A DNA stretch of 64,000 nucleotides, from the NCBI RefSeq assembly GCF_025149915.1, contig NZ_CP102278.1, positions 1,038,001 to 1,102,000 of the forward strand. The letters are read 5' to 3'. A program made the position numbers and the translations under genes. This document shows, one piece after another, positions 63,403 to 64,000 of the stretch (within the stretch, counting starts at the first letter, position 1; every line of letters starts with the position of its first letter). Under the pieces are notes generated by a model. The model had not been told where the DNA came from, did not search any database, and saw only the letters and a program-made list of their open reading frames with translations. The DNA is from Coprococcus eutactus (GTDB taxonomy: Bacteria; Bacillota; Clostridia; Lachnospirales; Lachnospiraceae).

Positions 63403-64000
63403 ATGGCTGATAGCGAAAACAGCAATGCATCCGACAAGAAGGTGAAGACAGAGCAGACCGCTTCTGAGACAATAGTTGGAGATGCTTCAGCAGAGATAAA
63501 AGACAGTGCAGAATCATCGGTGGATGTAACGGAAACGGTTGATGTTCCAGAGGAACAGGCAGAGGCGGCGAAGCCACAGCATGTTGCAAAGGAAAACAGA
63601 CGCGGAGGCAAGGCACTGCGTGAGGAGAATGAGAAACTCAAGGAGCGCTGCAAGGATGCAGAGGCTAAGTATACAAGACTTCTCGCTGAGTGTGAGAACA
63701 TCCGGCAGAGAAATGAAAAGGAATCAGGTAAGTTGTACGACATAGGTGCGAAGGGAGTCCTTGAGAAACTGCTCCCGGTAGTAGATAACTTTGAGAGAGC
63801 ACTAGCAGCCATACCTGAGGACGAAAAAGGAAGACCATTCGAGTCAGGAGTTGCAAACATATACAAGCAGCTTATGACTTCATTGGATAGCATAGGCGTT
63901 AAGCCTATGGACTGTGCGGGACAGCAGTTTGATCCGACATATCACAATGCCGTGATGCATGTTGAGGATGATAGCTACGAAGAGAATGTTATCGTCGAAG
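63403..64000 (+). CDS. grpE: GrpE nucleotide exchange factor, 3' end off window
   Basis: The first 199 residues of GrpE, the cofactor that releases ADP from DnaK. An acidic disordered N-terminus (about 1-65) leads into the long coiled coil (LREENEKLKERCKDAEAKYTRLLAECENIRQR) and the start of the beta domain (KLLPVVDNFERAL and the conserved GVKPMDCAGQQFDPTYHNAVMHV). ATG 63403 follows GGAGGATATGTA. The gene runs past the right edge with only the last ~10-20 residues missing; dnaK is expected next. Confidence 0.96.
   Translation, partial: MADSENSNASDKKVKTEQTASETIVGDASAEIKDSAESSVDVTETVDVPEEQAEAAKPQHVAKENRRGGKALREENEKLKERCKDAEAKYTRLLAECENIRQRNEKESGKLYDIGAKGVLEKLLPVVDNFERALAAIPEDEKGRPFESGVANIYKQLMTSLDSIGVKPMDCAGQQFDPTYHNAVMHVEDDSYEENVIVE

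Overview
The window looks like a chromosomal stretch of a low-to-mid GC Firmicute of class Clostridia, most likely Lachnospiraceae and possibly near Coprococcus. The reasons are purine-rich Shine-Dalgarno sites (AAGGAGG type), a full set of forespore sporulation genes (spoIIAA-spoIIAB-sigF, spoVA genes, gpr, spoIIP), a CIRCE element with an hrcA-grpE operon, DUF4250 and DUF2812/PadR genes, and many envelope proteins with acidic low-complexity tails. The genus is an inference from gene content; no rRNA or tRNA gene was seen.

Layout. 1-7.5 kb: end of a sugar O-acetyltransferase, a zinc-ribbon membrane protein, a convergent NfeD-SPFH pair, an AI-2E family exporter, a DUF4250 gene and a SpoVB/MurJ-type flippase. 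7.5-14.7 kb is the accessory part: a REP-associated tyrosine transposase (RAYT) between two copies of a ~33-bp imperfect palindrome. Four more copies of this palindrome are scattered between a split chromate transporter, a small membrane protein, a MarR-MATE operon, a PadR-DUF2812 operon and ychF. Three of the copies end exactly 12-13 nt before a start codon. 14.7-17 kb: ychF and lgt.

17.3-30.5 kb is the division and cell wall (dcw) cluster: mraZ, rsmH, ftsL, two class B penicillin-binding proteins, mraY, murD, ftsW/spoVE, ftsQ and ftsZ. murG, murB, murE, murF and ftsA are not here. Several of these proteins carry unusually long charged, disordered extensions. The second PBP has KTAT where KTGT is expected. 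30.6-35.3 kb: NAD(P)HX repair enzyme, alanine racemase, a MazF toxin without a visible antitoxin, a CBS/CorC protein and a YebC regulator. 35.5-42.6 kb: a heterodimeric ABC exporter with one degenerate ATP site, an acetylornithine-type aminotransferase, queF, a long inverted repeat, folC and a 48-residue protein.

42.7-53 kb: a TPR/zinc-ribbon membrane protein, then spoIIAA-spoIIAB-sigF-spoVAA-spoVAB-spoVAC. After these the spoVA series is broken by a DUF3783 gene, a VanW-family gene and a ClC channel on the other strand before spoVAD-spoVAE resume. 53-64 kb: a class A PBP on the minus strand, a 103-residue unknown, gpr-spoIIP, lepA, hemW and, behind a CIRCE operator, hrcA and the start of grpE, which runs off the right edge.

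The genes fit together as envelope growth and division (lipid II synthesis, septal transpeptidases, FtsZ), sporulation in the forespore (sigma-F switch, dipicolinate channel, engulfment hydrolase, germination protease) and basic protein quality control. The most unusual signal is the RAYT/REP family with its fixed spacing to start codons. The split spoVA operon and the KTA-motif transpeptidase come next.
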